Shown here one piece after another: positions 37,680 through 49,839 of a stretch of 64,000 nucleotides of DNA; positions within the stretch are counted from its first letter, which is position 1; each line of letters begins with the position of its first letter. The notes under the pieces are model-generated. The model saw only the letters and a list, made by a program, of their open reading frames with translations, searched no databases and had not been told where the DNA came from. Position numbers and translations under genes: made by a program. This DNA comes from Onthophagus taurus. Its lineage: Eukaryota; Arthropoda; Insecta; Coleoptera; Scarabaeidae. The DNA is taken from positions 10,051,501 through 10,115,500 of the forward strand of contig NC_091971.1 in NCBI RefSeq assembly GCF_036711975.1, read 5' to 3'.

Positions 37680-39300
37680 TCCCAAGTTATCTAAAATAAA
37701 CATTGAAAATACCAAACTTATTAAACATTATTACCTGATAACGCACGATCAGGCGATAAGTCATCAAATAGCCCAACAAATTACGTACATTTAAAGGTAA
37801 TTGGGCTATAAAATAAATTTAAACTCTTAAATCCACGACGATAAATAACGCGGCGCTTAGAGTTAATCTAAGAAAAGATGGAAACTTTAGAGAGAAGGAT
37901 TAAAATCGTTTAATTCCAATTTCTTAAGTCGGTTTAATTCTTCTTACTTCTTAAGTTCCATTTAATTCCCGAGGAAACTACTCGTTCACAAAGTCGAAAT
38001 TATACATTTTCTAATAATCCCATTTATTACATTTAAAAAGGAAATGTTAAAATTTGATTTAAACTGAATAAAAGAAAATAACTATACAAAAATAATTTTT
38101 TGTGGTGTTGAATGTAAATGTCTTTGGGGAGAAAACGTCAACCGTGTGCGTTGAAATTTAAACGAGGTACCGCGTTGACCTGACGAAATTGAATTATTTA
38201 AAGGAGCGCAAACAATTCCTCTGTGTCCATACCCTCACACCACCCTTTTGGAATTCCGAGCTTTCACAGCTTTTTCAGTTCCGAGTTCCCCTCGCTTCGA
38301 AAGCAAACAGAACGAAAAGCTCTCTATCCGTTTCAGTCCGGAAAAATGAAAGGGCTAAAAACCGAATGGAATCCAAACCATTCAAGCTATATTGACATAC
38401 CAACTATATATGTGCAATGATGAGTTATTCAATTCAATAAAAATGTCGATGAGTCAACAAAACTCATAAAAAAAACGTTTCCTTGAATTACTAATAGACT
38501 CTAGAATGAATTTTAAATTGAATGAATTATTTTGTTCTCGTCTTATATTTACTTAAATTATTAAAATTTAATAATTTAAAAACTGTTAGAAACATGTTTC
38601 ACGTTTCCCTTACACACAACTTTTCATGTATTATATTTTATAGCGTTCTCGTTTCGTGGACAAGTAATACATTGACTCCGGCCTCATGTTTTATTTAAGT
38701 ATTCTCCGTTTGCCTTCGGTATCTTTTTTTATTCTTTTCCTATTCTTTTTTTTACTTATACATCGTGTCACGACAAAATTGTATACGAAATTTTCCACAC
38801 GAAACAATATGCCTTCTTCTTTTTCGCGTAAATAAAAGGCGAACCGCACTATAAATAAATACCAGCGATAACGGCGTGCTCTTTTCTAAAATGGAAATGC
38901 CGGAAATTGTTCCTTTTTCGACTCGTCGGGACTTACGTCACCCGACTGACTTTCCGTATATTAAATTCGCGATTACGTATGGTTCGATGATCCCGTCTAT
39001 GATATCAGAGGACCTATTTCGAATTTCTCTGTAAGGAAGAAAATGTAAAATGTACAAGTAGAAGTAGAAATATGACAATTTTTTTTAATGCGCAGCTTAT
39101 ATTTAGCGGTTAAGATCAAAGAAAAGCCACGTCCGGTTATTCGTTGTTGTTTTGAGATAATAATAACTCTTTAAATATCAAGAAAGTTATTATTTTAATG
39201 AAAAATTATCTTCTTAATGTAAACGAACAAATAACACTTCTAATTTTTTATATATTATTTACTGCTATACATATTTTGTTATTAACAATTTTGATAAATT
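37680..39300. other. Intergenic, nothing recognised
   Basis: Small open frames at about 38189-38420 have no motif. Blocks around 38640-38960 are slightly GC-richer, without a supported function. Confidence 0.35.
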
Positions 39301-39309
39301 CGGCTGAGG

Positions 39310-41450
39310 GTGGATTTATAAGCTGAAATCGGTATGACAACAACTACCTAACATATGGGTCATTTTGAGAGTAATTGAAAATTGAAAAAGCGCTCATGAC
39401 TTTATTTAAGAAGATAAAAGAATGATTTGTATCTTAAATTAAAGCTTGAAATCTCTACTTTAAAATGATATATAAAAATCGACATATTGATTATAAAAAA
39501 ATATATGATATGGTCCAAAATCAACCTCTTTAATATTTGGCTTAATTTGAGATTTATTAAAAAATTTTAAAAATCGCTTTAACTCTATCCGTAAAGATAT
39601 AGAAATGAGTTATAGCTCAGATGAAAGCTTAAAATCTGTGCTTTAAAATGACGTATTAAAATCGATATGTTAATTAGGAAAAATTATACCAAATGAGCCA
39701 AAATCAAGAACTCTAACATTTAGGTGTATTTGAGAATTGGAAAATTGAAAGGTCGCTCATGACTTTATTTACAAAGATAAAAGAATGATTTATATCTTAA
39801 ATTAAAGCTTGAAATCTCTACTTTAAAATGATATATAAGAATCGACATAATGATTATAGAAAAATAAATGATATGGTCCAAAATCAACCCCTTTAATATT
39901 TGGCTTAATTTGAAATTTATTAGAAAATTGAGAAAATCGCTTTAACTTTATCCGTAAAGATACAAAAATAAGTTATAGCTCAGATGAAAGCTTGAAATCT
40001 GTGCTTTAAAATGACGTATTAAAATCGATATGTTAATTAGAAAAAAGTACACCAAATGAGCCAAAATCAAGAACTCTAACATTTGGGTGTATTTGAGAAT
40101 TGGAAAATTGAAGGGTCGCTCATGACTTTATTTATGAAGATAAAAGGATGATTTATATCTTAAATTAAATCTTGAAATCTCTACTTTAAAATATATAAGA
40201 ATCGACATAATGATTATAGAAAAATAAATGATATGGTCCAAAATCAAGCCCTTTGATATTTGGCTTAATTTGAGATATATTAGAAAATTGAAAAGCTCTG
40301 ACTCTGTCCGTGAAGATACAAAAATGATTTATAGCTCAGATGAAAACTTGAAGTCTGTGCTTTAAAATGATATATTAAAATCGATATGTTAATTAGGAAA
40401 AAATATCTTAAAGGGACCAAAATCAAGAACCCTAACATTTGGGTGTTTTTGAGAATAATTGGAAAATTGAAAAATCGTTCATAACTTTATTTACGAAGAT
40501 AAAAGAATGATTTGTATCTCAAATTAAAGCTCGAATTCTCTACTTTAAAATGATATATAAGAATCGACATAATGATTATAGAAAAATAAATGATATGGTC
40601 CAAAATCAACCCCTTTAATATTTGGCTTAATTTGAAATTTATTAGAAAATTGAGAAAATCGCTTTAACTTTATCCGTAAAGATACAAAAATAAGTTATAG
40701 CTCAGATGAAAGCTTGAAATCTGTGCTTTAAAATGACGTATTAAAATCGATATGTTAATTAGAAAAAAGTACACCAAATGAGCCAAAATCAAGAACTCTA
40801 ACATTTGGGTGTATTTGAGAATTGGAAAATTGAAGGGTCGCTCATGACTTTATTTATGAAGATAAAAGGATGATTTATATCTTAAATTAAATCTTGAAAT
40901 CTCTACTTTAAAATATATAAGAATCGACATAATGATTATAGAAAAATAAATGATATGGTCCAAAATCAAGCCCTTTAATATTTGGCTTAATTTGAGATTT
41001 ATTAAAAAATTGAAAAAATCGCTCTAACTCTATCCGTAAAGATACAGAAATGAGTTATAGCTCAGATGAAAGTTTAAAATCTGTGCTTTAAAATGGCGTA
41101 TTAAAATCGATATGTTAATTAGGAAATAGTGTCCCAAATGAGCCAAAATTAAGAACCTTAACATTTGGGTGTATTTGAGAATTGGAAAATTGAAAAGTCG
41201 CTCATGACTTTATTTATGAAGATAAAAGAATGATTTATATCTTAAATTAAAGCTTGAAATCTCTATTTTAAAAGAATCGACATATTGATTAGAAAAAAAA
41301 AAATTCTATGATACGTTCCACAATCAACCTCTATAATATTAGTCTTAATTTGAGGTTTATTAGAAAATTTAATAAATCGCTCTGACTCAAACTATGAAGA
41401 TGCAGAAATGATTTATAGCTCAGATGAAAGCTTTAAATCTCTATTTTAAA
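39310..41450. repeat. Dimeric ~361-bp satellite array (second block)
   Basis: Landmark ATCGACAT(A/T) falls at 39478, 39841, 40201, 40563 and 40923, spacings of 360-363 bp. Two consecutive dimers form a recent 720-bp duplication: the stretch from about 39891 recurs almost unchanged from about 40611, including a shared deletion variant (TACTTTAAAATATATAAG) near 40180 and 40900. Confidence 0.9.
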
Positions 41451-43702
41451 CTTCTAAAAGCCAGTGATTGCGCACTTCGTCTACTTCAGGTTGTCTCCCA
41501 TCCATCATTTTATGAGATAATCCTGTTGTATACAAATGAATCTTATAAGTTTCCATTTTAATGCCATTCTTATGTTGTAATGCGGTGAAACTATAAAAAG
41601 AGGCATCACACTTGCACACATCCGGAAGCGATAACGAAACTAGACAATAATAATAAATTTAAACTTCAATTTCGAGGAAGTAACTTCCCAGACGGTTTGA
41701 ACGTCTTCCCATTAATACTTTAAAGTTGCAGGTATGGTACCGATCCAATCTAAAACTTTTAAAACGACACATTTTTCACGGGTTATGATCCGCGCTCTCT
41801 TAAAAGCACTACAATAGCTTGTCGCATCGCGTCCTAAGAAGAAAAACCTATGCTCGACCAAGCTCGAGAATCAGAGCAGAAACGTTTATTACTGGATTAT
41901 GGTGGTTGTGAGCCTCCAACTGTGAAAATGAAAAGAAAAACAAGAATAAAAAAGAAACAAAGGAAAAAAAAGTATAAAAAGTTTATTTAATAACAAAGAT
42001 GTTAATGAAACCGAAATATTCTTGTTTTATAGAAAAAATGGGTTTGGATCACGCCACATATAAATTGGCCCTAAAAAAACCACTCGATTCGGTTAAACGC
42101 TACCAATTACGAAACCCCATTTTCCAGTTGGAAAAATTCCTCGGCTTCGGTCTCGAGGCAATTAGTCTTTGAGTTTTCCACGCTCGTCCTTAAAACATCC
42201 CAGGCTTTACCTTTCCGTTAACGAATCAATTTTAATGCAATCTCTAGCAGGCGGAGTCGCCCTTCGTGGTTTCCCCCAAGTAGGGGAAGTTTAACAGACC
42301 CGGACTAAATCTTATTTTATCCTATCAAACTTTTAAAGTACTTAAAAAATTTACATTTAAATCACCTAAATTGGTTTACAAACTTTTCTTATAGACGTTT
42401 TTCTATAAGCTTTTAAGGATTAAGTTCAAAACTAATGAAGTTTCATGTTTAATAAATCATCCTTTTTTGTGTCTTAAAAAAATATTGCGTCAAATAATTT
42501 TAAATTAGATTTATAACATTAAAAAAAGGGATTTAATTTTCTTTTTTGGAGGTGTTAAAGTTTTTTTTAAATTTCTTGAGTCCACCTCTGTTATAAGGGG
42601 TTGACTCGCCGCAAACCTCGTTCACCATAGAGATTGGTATCAGTAATCAGTCGTCCTTAATCCTTACCCCATGGAATTCAGTTAGACGAACGCTGAATAA
42701 GCGACCGGTTTGAAGTTTTACTTCCGGACCTTACTCATTTAATGTAAGTACCCCCTTTTTCGCACCAAATCCTTGTAACCCCTTTTATACAATTTTAATT
42801 CATTTAAACCTCTTTATGACTTCATTACTAATTTGATTATTAAAACGATTTCTAAAAGAGATCATAATCTAACTTTTTTATTTCACATATAAAAGTGGGT
42901 CAACAAAAATAGAAACTTAAATTTTATAAACGTCTTAAGTCACCATGTTTCTAAATGACTAACACCAATAAATCTCAATTCTACAACTATTTCGCAGACG
43001 ATCTAAACTCATCACGATCGTCATAAACGCCTCGTTCTCGCAATTGTCCTGAGTCATTTAGATTTCAATGGTTAGCGGTTACTACAGACACTTTAGAATT
43101 CAAATTAACATACGGTGACTAACAATCATTAAAAAAAATCTAAAAATAATAAATTCACCAGAAAAAAAAAACGTTATAATGCATTTTACCTCAAATAAAC
43201 TTCATGCAATATGATTACGCCAAAACCTTTGTATTCAATAAACTTTAAAACGTTCCCCATTTGGTTAGGGAGGAAAATTACACATTGCATTGCCCCGTGT
43301 CATGCTACGCGAGTTCGGCTTCACAGAATTTACCATCATAAAGTGCGATAACACAGACGCGAAATCACGTTTTCGTACAAAACTCGTCCATTATTATTAG
43401 ATCGATAACAACGACATATTCAAGTAAAAAATTATCAGACAAAGAAAGCGAAAAAATTAAGCAACGTTAATCGGATTGATCAAATAACTTTGGGTCTACC
43501 CGTTCCCCAGTGATTTATTCGAGTTTTTGGAACGATCATTAACATGCGATGGCGAATCGCAATCGCTGAAGAAATCGTGAATATAAATCGTATGAGAAAT
43601 TATGCGTGGATTTGATGAAATGATGTGGTTGTTTATGTGGTATATGGAGTAATACACGTGAGTCGTCGTCGTTTTAGGTGATTATTTCATTGGGATACGG
43701 TT
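41451..43702. other. Intergenic, nothing recognised
   Basis: AT-rich single-copy-looking DNA with no splice-supported frame. It includes the upstream region of the orphan TPR exon at 43703. Confidence 0.35.
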
Positions 43703-43837
43703 ATGGGAAGGAGAAATAGGAGCGATTCTGTGTTAAGAGTCGCTAAGGAGAAAAAATTAGCCCATGTTCTTTTTGAAGAGGCTAATAATCATCTTAAGAA
43801 TGATAACATATTAAAAGCTTTGGAGACTTATAATAAG
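43703..43837 (+). CDS. Orphan TPR first exon
   Basis: The ATG at 43703 has an in-frame TGA upstream and opens 45 codons ending at a strong donor, AAG|GTAAGA, in phase 0. The product starts MGRRNRSDSVLRVAKEKK and continues FEEANNHLKNDNILKALETY-NK. That is helix A and B of a tetratricopeptide repeat, cut at the same place and phase as the ODAD4-like exon 1 (LDFMTK|). It could splice to the acceptor at 49116 in frame, giving ...YNK|ALELNPTEK..., and so serve as an alternative first exon. Equally it could be a relic of a duplicated gene or belong to another TPR gene whose later exons I could not find. Confidence 0.5.
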
Positions 43838-45394
43838 GTAAGAATCTAAGCAAATAATTTAGAATAGAAAGTTTTAGATTAGAAATTATATCTTTCATAA
43901 AATGTTTAAAACCTTTTAAAATCGTAAAGCTGGTATGTTGAGTAATGCATGAATCATAACTCAGGTTAAATGAAAGATTACATCCTTGAACGAATTAAAT
44001 TTTATCTGCGTATACACAAATTCACATTAGACCATTTTTATCTAATTACCTCTAATGAAACAATTTACAATAAACCCAGTTTTATAAATAAAACGTGTCT
44101 CTTTGTAACACAAAAGGATTTGGGAAGGACATCAAAGCAGAAAGAAAACCTTAACGTTTCTGCAAGGAAACTGGATAAGTAATATTGTTTAAGATGACTC
44201 GTTTAGCGTAAATAACGCTAGGTATAGAATTGACAACGCTTTCAGCATAAGAATGGCAAACAATAACGATGTCTCATACAATTCCTTGCTTTTCATGTTG
44301 CAAGATTATTGGAATGTACTAAATTTATTCACTGTCACGATTGGATACGTAAAACACCACATATATTATTAGTTATAGATGAAAAAAAAACTAAAACCGT
44401 GTTATTTAAAAATAAAATTTTGTTTCATGCATCCATACCCAAATCTAACCCTACTATTTTACCAACCTAAAAAGATCGGCAAAAAATTACTTCAAGAATA
44501 TTTCTCTATCTTCATCTCGCTCCACACCACTACAACTCTTATCATTAGCGATTCAATCCTGTTCCTGGTCGAGACAGAAAAGCATGTCTCTTATATCCGC
44601 CTCCAAAAGTTAATTCAACTAAATTCGTTCATGAATCGTTATTAATTCTTGTCATAATTTTGTTAGTTGTACAAGGAAACTTGCACTTAACTATTTCTTT
44701 ATCCTATACCACCGTGATTTAGCAATTATTTTAATTCCCGCATACCTTCTCTAAGGATACTCTCATCTGTGCCTAATATTACATGAAGAAGTTGGTTGAG
44801 AAGAACACGCAATAACTCAATGTGGAGAGAAGTAAGACGACGAAACAATGCAAACCACCTGATTCAAAAAGTTAAGGAACTTTCTGTGGAATGGAGACAT
44901 GAATGCATGGAAGCACATGTTACCAATATCCGTAATCAAACCTTTCAGTTGAACCAAATCAATGGACGTGCAACGAGAACTGCCTTATTGCAAAATTGAT
45001 AATATCAAGTTAGGCGAAATTGAGTGGGCTCAACTAACTAACTCTGGCAAGAGAGGCACGATCAACTTTGGAACTCGCTTGGAGCCGTTAATCCAGTAAT
45101 CTTGCTATCCTTACTTGTTATAGGAGCTGAAGTTTATCTAATTTACTCAAGAAAGAAGAACCCTAAAGAATACAATGAGATATCATGCCATTATACTACC
45201 ATTAAACTATATGTCCATGAATGTACCTCTGCTCCAAGTAACTATTCCCTTGTAATACTGCTATCTTCCTCTATTAGGTTGCTTCTTTATCTTTAATAAC
45301 GTCTAGCAATCGTACTACTTTACTTACAAAAAAAGCTGATTTTCTACCTTTGAAGTTGTTTTGCCTGTTATATTAATCGCAAGGTGAATACTTC
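43838..45394. other. Intergenic or intronic, nothing recognised
   Basis: Frames at 44379-44645 and 44796-44999 (plus) show no known motif and no convincing splice partners. The latter may be a fragment of an old element. Confidence 0.35.
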
Positions 45395-45397
45395 AAA

Positions 45398-45438
45398 ACC
45401 CAACCCAACCCAATCTAACCCAACCCAACTCAACCCAT
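45398..45438. repeat. (CCCAA)n / (TTGGG)n short array
   Basis: A run of AACCCAACCC-type pentamers with a few variants (AATCT, AACTC). On the minus strand this reads TTGGG repeats lying directly behind the poly(A) of the adjacent retrotransposon. TTGGG is close to the insect telomere motif TTAGG. Confidence 0.7.
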
Positions 45439-46190
45439 TTTTTTATACAGGGGGAAAAAGCTCTAGCAGCCGACCTGGCTCAACGCCAGAGTGAAGGGCT
45501 CGCATCCTCTAAAAAACGTCCTCTAGATCTCTGCAGACGGGCCGGAAATACGCTTGCGCGTTTCAAACTTTGGCCTGTATCCTCGACGCTGTATCCTCTT
45601 CTCCTTCATACACACCAATTCTTCTTTTTTTCCCGCATCTCTCTGCTCCGTCCCCCCAGTCGTCTGACATTCCACCATCTCTCAGCTATGTCGACCTCCC
45701 CAAACACTTCACATTCTTTCTCCAACACTCTGTATATGGACCCACTTCTCGGACTCTTGGCCATAACCGATTTAGGGCACTATGCGTCGTTTTACTCCTT
45801 CTTCTGGCATGGATGACTCATAACCATGTAAAAATACAAAAACAAAAAAGCAAACAGTTAACTTTCATAGGTTTCTTTGAAAACCATGGTATTATGTCGA
45901 GTAAGATTTTCTTTGACCATCCTGCCTTCCCAGTGTTGTCCTTCCACTTACTTGCCCATTCCGCTATAATGTCCTCTACATCTCCTCCTTCTTCTTCCGT
46001 ATATGCAATTCTTCTTTTAACCATCAGGTCGATAGGTAGTGAGTCTCCTAGAACGAGTAGCGCCTCTGTAGATATTGTCCTGTGAGCAGTGATCACTCTA
46101 ATTAGTATCTGCCTTTGAATCTTAAGTGGCAAAAACATGTTTAACATGTCTCTTCAACCAAAAGATAAAATAGACACTTTTTGCTTCTTT
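45439..46190 (-). pseudogene. 5'-truncated R1-clade-like non-LTR retrotransposon
   Basis: The minus-strand frame at 46147-45818 reads ...RTISTEALLVLGDSLPIDL... and ...EWASKWKDNTGKAGWSKK, the pattern that follows the reverse transcriptase in many insect R1-like LINEs (W..KW..T.KG.W). A shifted frame downstream continues HGYESS..., matching the usual 'GHG-F..YL' block. Stops and frameshifts make it dead. Its 3' end reads CTGTATAAAAAAA, a short poly(A), immediately followed by TTGGG repeats. The plus-strand frame 45570-46085 is antisense. The clade is judged by eye only. Confidence 0.6.
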
Positions 46191-46215
46191 TTAATTAATT
46201 GCACTGATTAAGTCT

Positions 46216-46900
46216 AAAGATCTTCTTCTTCTTCCAGTGGCGTTACAACCTAGACTGAACCTTAAACATTCAATTTTTGCCTTCAAAAACTCCTACTCAT
46301 CGCAGCCGCTCGCCAATTCCTTTCTCCAAGTACTTCAAAGCATCCCTCTTTATGCTAGCTTCCCATAGCGTTCAAGGTGATCCCTTTGATCGGTTATGGT
46401 CAGTTGACCATTCATTCCACGCGTTCAGCCCACTAAAGTCTTCGGATCTTTAGAAATCTCACAATATCCAGGTTTTTGAATAATTCTCTCAGTTCTTGTT
46501 ATATCGAATTCTCCAATCATCGTCTCCATTTATTGGACCAAAGATTTTCTTTTATTTTTTTTGTGAACATCAAAGTTTTATATGGTAATCGTGGTATTTC
46601 GTTGAATAACTGATGACCTTAGAACTGCATTAAGTGCATATTGTATTTTAATCCCCTTCATGATTCTTTGTCGTATTTCTTGTACTGTGTCATTGGTCTC
46701 ATTTACTGAGCTTCACAGATAGGCAGCTTTGTCTTAGCTGGTGTGCTGTTTTCAGGCCCATGACTTTATTTTTATCTATATTTATATGTAACCCTAAACT
46801 GTGTGCATTCTCCTTCACAGCATTATGACGATGTCATCTGCGTATACTATTAATTATGTCTCTTTGTACATAATGGTGCTATTCTGGTCAATATACAACT
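46216..46900 (-). pseudogene. Second non-LTR reverse transcriptase remnant
   Basis: Read on the minus strand from about 46860, the sequence gives IVYADDIVIML, the YADD catalytic motif, followed by degenerate LHINIDKNKVMGLKT-like sequence in shifting frames. Stops are frequent. The tract near 46220 with CTTCTTCTTCTTCCAGTGG resembles common insect LINE tails. It is independent of the R1-like fragment next to it. Confidence 0.6.
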
Positions 46901-46904
46901 CATT

Positions 46905-48405
46905 AATGACCTGCAATAGCGCTACATTAAACAATAAGGAGCGAATCCAAAGATTAATTCGGTTAATTTCCGAAATCGAACGAATTTATATGGAAATGAT
47001 GTTAAGATAAAATTTACTGTCTTAAACTTAAAAAGCTATAAATTGAATGGGATTTTTACTCAATTTTATCGACAACATAAGATAGTTTTTATTATTTTCG
47101 TTGTATGTAGCCAGTTGAAATCAGTAAAAGTACAAAGAAAACCGCATCCGGAGTATTATTATCATTTTTAGATAGTAATATCTTAATATTAAAAAAATAC
47201 ACTGTGAAAGAAAAAATCCCTCATTCGAATGTCGAATCAGATGAAAAGTATTTGGTAAAGCCGATATTATGTGAAAATTATTAAAATTTCTGTAAGATAT
47301 ATTTTCTTTCTTGTAAGATATGGTGTAACCTCAATCTTCGGCTGATGTCAAAAGCAGTTTTCATTAAAATAGGATTAAATTTAAATCGGATTTTGTGATT
47401 AATTTTCGAAAATCCTATAGAAGAATAATTTTCGTTTACACTCTAATTCCAACTTATTCATACACTCTAATGTAATATATTTTTCCAATAACATTTCCAT
47501 ATCAAAAAAACAACCGCATCTATATGGAAATTCAAATATCCTTTAGGGGTGATCGAAAGATATATTTCTTTCTTGGTTCGAATCCAAGTAAAATCACGGA
47601 AACGTTTCAACCGATTTCCATATTAAAAATAAAAGGAAAAAAGTGGTATTTCCAAGTTAAATTTAATTCCATCTTTATTATTTAGCATTTTAAATTTTCT
47701 TATTTCCTTAATAATCGCAACTTTTGCGTTACCTAGTACAATTTTGTAATTAACAACAAGGGTATTAATCAAGACTGGAGTAAAACTTCGTTATAAACCT
47801 TCATAAACCGTTATGACCAACAACGAAATGGCCCCCCAAACTCGTAAAGTTTCCGTCGTATACACGAAACCGTCGAAATGAAAGAGACGTGGAAGAATTA
47901 GCGTCGGCGTGGAGACCATTCGTCACGTTGGAGGCGCTATTTCGTGATTAGGGTCAGTATAAAACCAACAGGAAAGAGTTGCGAGTGAACGCAACAAAGT
48001 TATGGATGATCAGATGGTAAAAACTCATTAGCAACTAGATAGATTATGGATGAAATTAATGATTAAGGAAAGGCCGATATAAGTATACAATATATTGTAC
48101 ACGCGAAGAAGGAATAAGGATTAACCTTGAACTTTAAGATGTATTAAGATGACAATAAATAAGAAAAATTCAAAAGTAATCGATGATTTATATAATTTCA
48201 TGTTAAACCTCTATGATAAAGAAAAATTGGTACAAAAAAACTTTTATAAAACTCCACACGAAAACAGTTTTATGACAAAATCACACGTAACACATGTGAG
48301 GATTTAAAAAGGCGGAAAAATCGAATGTTTTCATTTCTCGTTGAGTTTTCATCGCCGTTAGGTGTAAAGTTGAAGCGTTGAAACGCGAAAATTGATCACA
48401 CCTGA
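46905..48405. other. Intergenic, nothing recognised
   Basis: AT-rich. A TTCGAATCC box near 47577 has no matching tRNA A box or acceptor stem. A GC-richer stretch at 47830-47960 lies upstream of the ODAD4-like gene and may be regulatory. Confidence 0.35.
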
Positions 48406-48419
48406 GTTCCTATGGTAAC
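48406..48419 (+). promoter_or_regulatory. RFX X-box upstream of ODAD4-like gene
   Basis: GTTCCTATGGTAAC fits all 14 positions of the X-box consensus RYYNYYATRRNRAC and is a near palindrome. It lies 127 bp before the ATG, within the usual distance for RFX-controlled ciliary genes. The stricter mammalian form GTNRCC..RGYAAC is only partly met. Confidence 0.6.
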
Positions 48420-48545
48420 GGGTTAGGAAAGTGTCGATTCTTGGGCAGTGTTAGACCAAAAATACACCCGTAAAGTTATCGTGCAATATTAATAACTTTA
48501 AAAGTCCAATAAATTTAAAAACTTTATCACAGCTACCGCACGAAA

Positions 48546-49748
48546 ATGGAAGATTCATCAGTAGCGGTGCCGAAAGCTCACCGATTAGACACCAGCAGGG
48601 ATAACGAAATCCTACAAAGGTTTGTTAGAATTAATTTAGACGAAAGTGAAATCCCAGAAGAAGAAGCCGATAATAAAAATAAAAATGTAAGTAAACCAGA
48701 AAATGTACAAGATAATGGGGAAATGGAGAAATTAAAACCGATCGTGGAGCAAAAAGTACCAAGAATCGGTGTTAACATTATTGAAAAAGAGGTAACCAAA
48801 AAAGGTTTGAGAAAACGAAGAAGAAGCAGAATAAGAGAAGAAGAAAATTATACCGATAAAGATAGAGCAGCCGCTGTTAACATGGGGACACGAGATATAA
48901 AACAATCTTTAAAATTAAAACGAAAACAAGATCGATCGAAAGCTTTAGCAATCCCAGAAGAAGCTGAACCGGGTACTTTTTTAGCTTTAGGCAATTATGA
49001 AATGGGAAGAGGCGATTTAAACATCGCTTTAGATTTCATGACGAAGGTTCAAATACAACAACTAAAAACAAACAAAAATAAATCCTTCATTATTAATTTA
49101 CCCTTTATTTTCCAGGCATTGGAATTAAATCCAACCGAAAAAAACGCTTTGGTTGCAAGAAGTAAATGCTACCTACTTCTAGGTCAGCCAGAAAATGGTT
49201 TAAAAGACGCCGAAACCGCATTGAGTATGGACAAAAGTTTTATAAAAGCCCTTTTTCAAAAAGCAGAATCCTTGTACTATTTAGGCGACTTCGAACATAG
49301 TTTAATGTACTATCACAGAGGCCTCAAAGTTCGTCCAGACCACGAAGGTTTCAAACTCGGCGTTCAGAAAGCTCAGAAAGCCATCGAAAACGCTATTGGA
49401 GGAGCTTTCCTAGTGAAAGTTCCTTCCAGAAGCGCTACCAAACAAACCAACTCCATCAAAGTTGAAACTCCAAAGACCCCAACCACTTTGGACGGAAAAA
49501 CAGAAAAAACTTGTTCTAATCGAACCAGATCGAGAACAAGGAGATGCGCGAGTTCAAAGAAAAGCTCGTTATTAAGAGAATTGGGAGCCGACAAAGATTA
49601 TTTAGACAATTTATTGAATCACCCAGATTTAAGATGTCAATTTAAGGAGAATGATAATGAAATTATTGATTGTATTAAGGACGCCGTTGAATATTTGAAT
49701 AAGAGGCAAGAATTTTGGAGGCAACAACTTCCACCTAAATTAAAATAA
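48546..49748 (+). CDS. TTC25: ODAD4/TTC25-like outer dynein arm docking protein
   Basis: Uninterrupted, the frame is 400 codons. It contains a 69-bp stretch, 49047-49115, starting AAG|GT and ending TTTCCAG|G, that is a phase-0 intron without stops. Splicing gives 377 residues and restores a regular TPR: ...NIALDFMTK|ALELNPTEKN.... TPR units follow (LVARSKCYLLLG-, ALFQKAESLYYLGDFEHSLMYYHRGL-). Then comes GVQKAQKAIENAIGG and a C-terminal block ending EFWRQQLPP, as in the TTC25/ODAD4 family. Vertebrate members are longer at the C-terminus. This one has a basic, charged N-terminal extension of about 140 residues. ODAD4 helps dock outer dynein arms on motile axonemes; in insects that means sperm flagella and sensory cilia. 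An X-box lies 127 bp upstream and AATAAA at 49834-49839. Confidence 0.85.
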   Translation: MEDSSVAVPKAHRLDTSRDNEILQRFVRINLDESEIPEEEADNKNKNVSKPENVQDNGEMEKLKPIVEQKVPRIGVNIIEKEVTKKGLRKRRRSRIREEENYTDKDRAAAVNMGTRDIKQSLKLKRKQDRSKALAIPEEAEPGTFLALGNYEMGRGDLNIALDFMTKVQIQQLKTNKNKSFIINLPFIFQALELNPTEKNALVARSKCYLLLGQPENGLKDAETALSMDKSFIKALFQKAESLYYLGDFEHSLMYYHRGLKVRPDHEGFKLGVQKAQKAIENAIGGAFLVKVPSRSATKQTNSIKVETPKTPTTLDGKTEKTCSNRTRSRTRRCASSKKSSLLRELGADKDYLDNLLNHPDLRCQFKENDNEIIDCIKDAVEYLNKRQEFWRQQLPPKLK

Positions 49749-49839
49749 AAGATAAAATTAGAAAATATATATGATAGATAAATAATATTGCAATTAGATT
49801 CACCAAAAACCTTTAAGTACTAATGTAGTTATTAATAAA

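Noticed and set aside
45570..46085. 171-codon plus-strand frame
   Set aside because: Antisense of the R1-like retrotransposon fragment; Ser/Pro-rich composition reflects the complementary strand.
47560..47600. TTCGAATCC box resembling a tRNA T-arm (also near 2137)
   Set aside because: No A box, anticodon stem or acceptor stem could be placed around either site.
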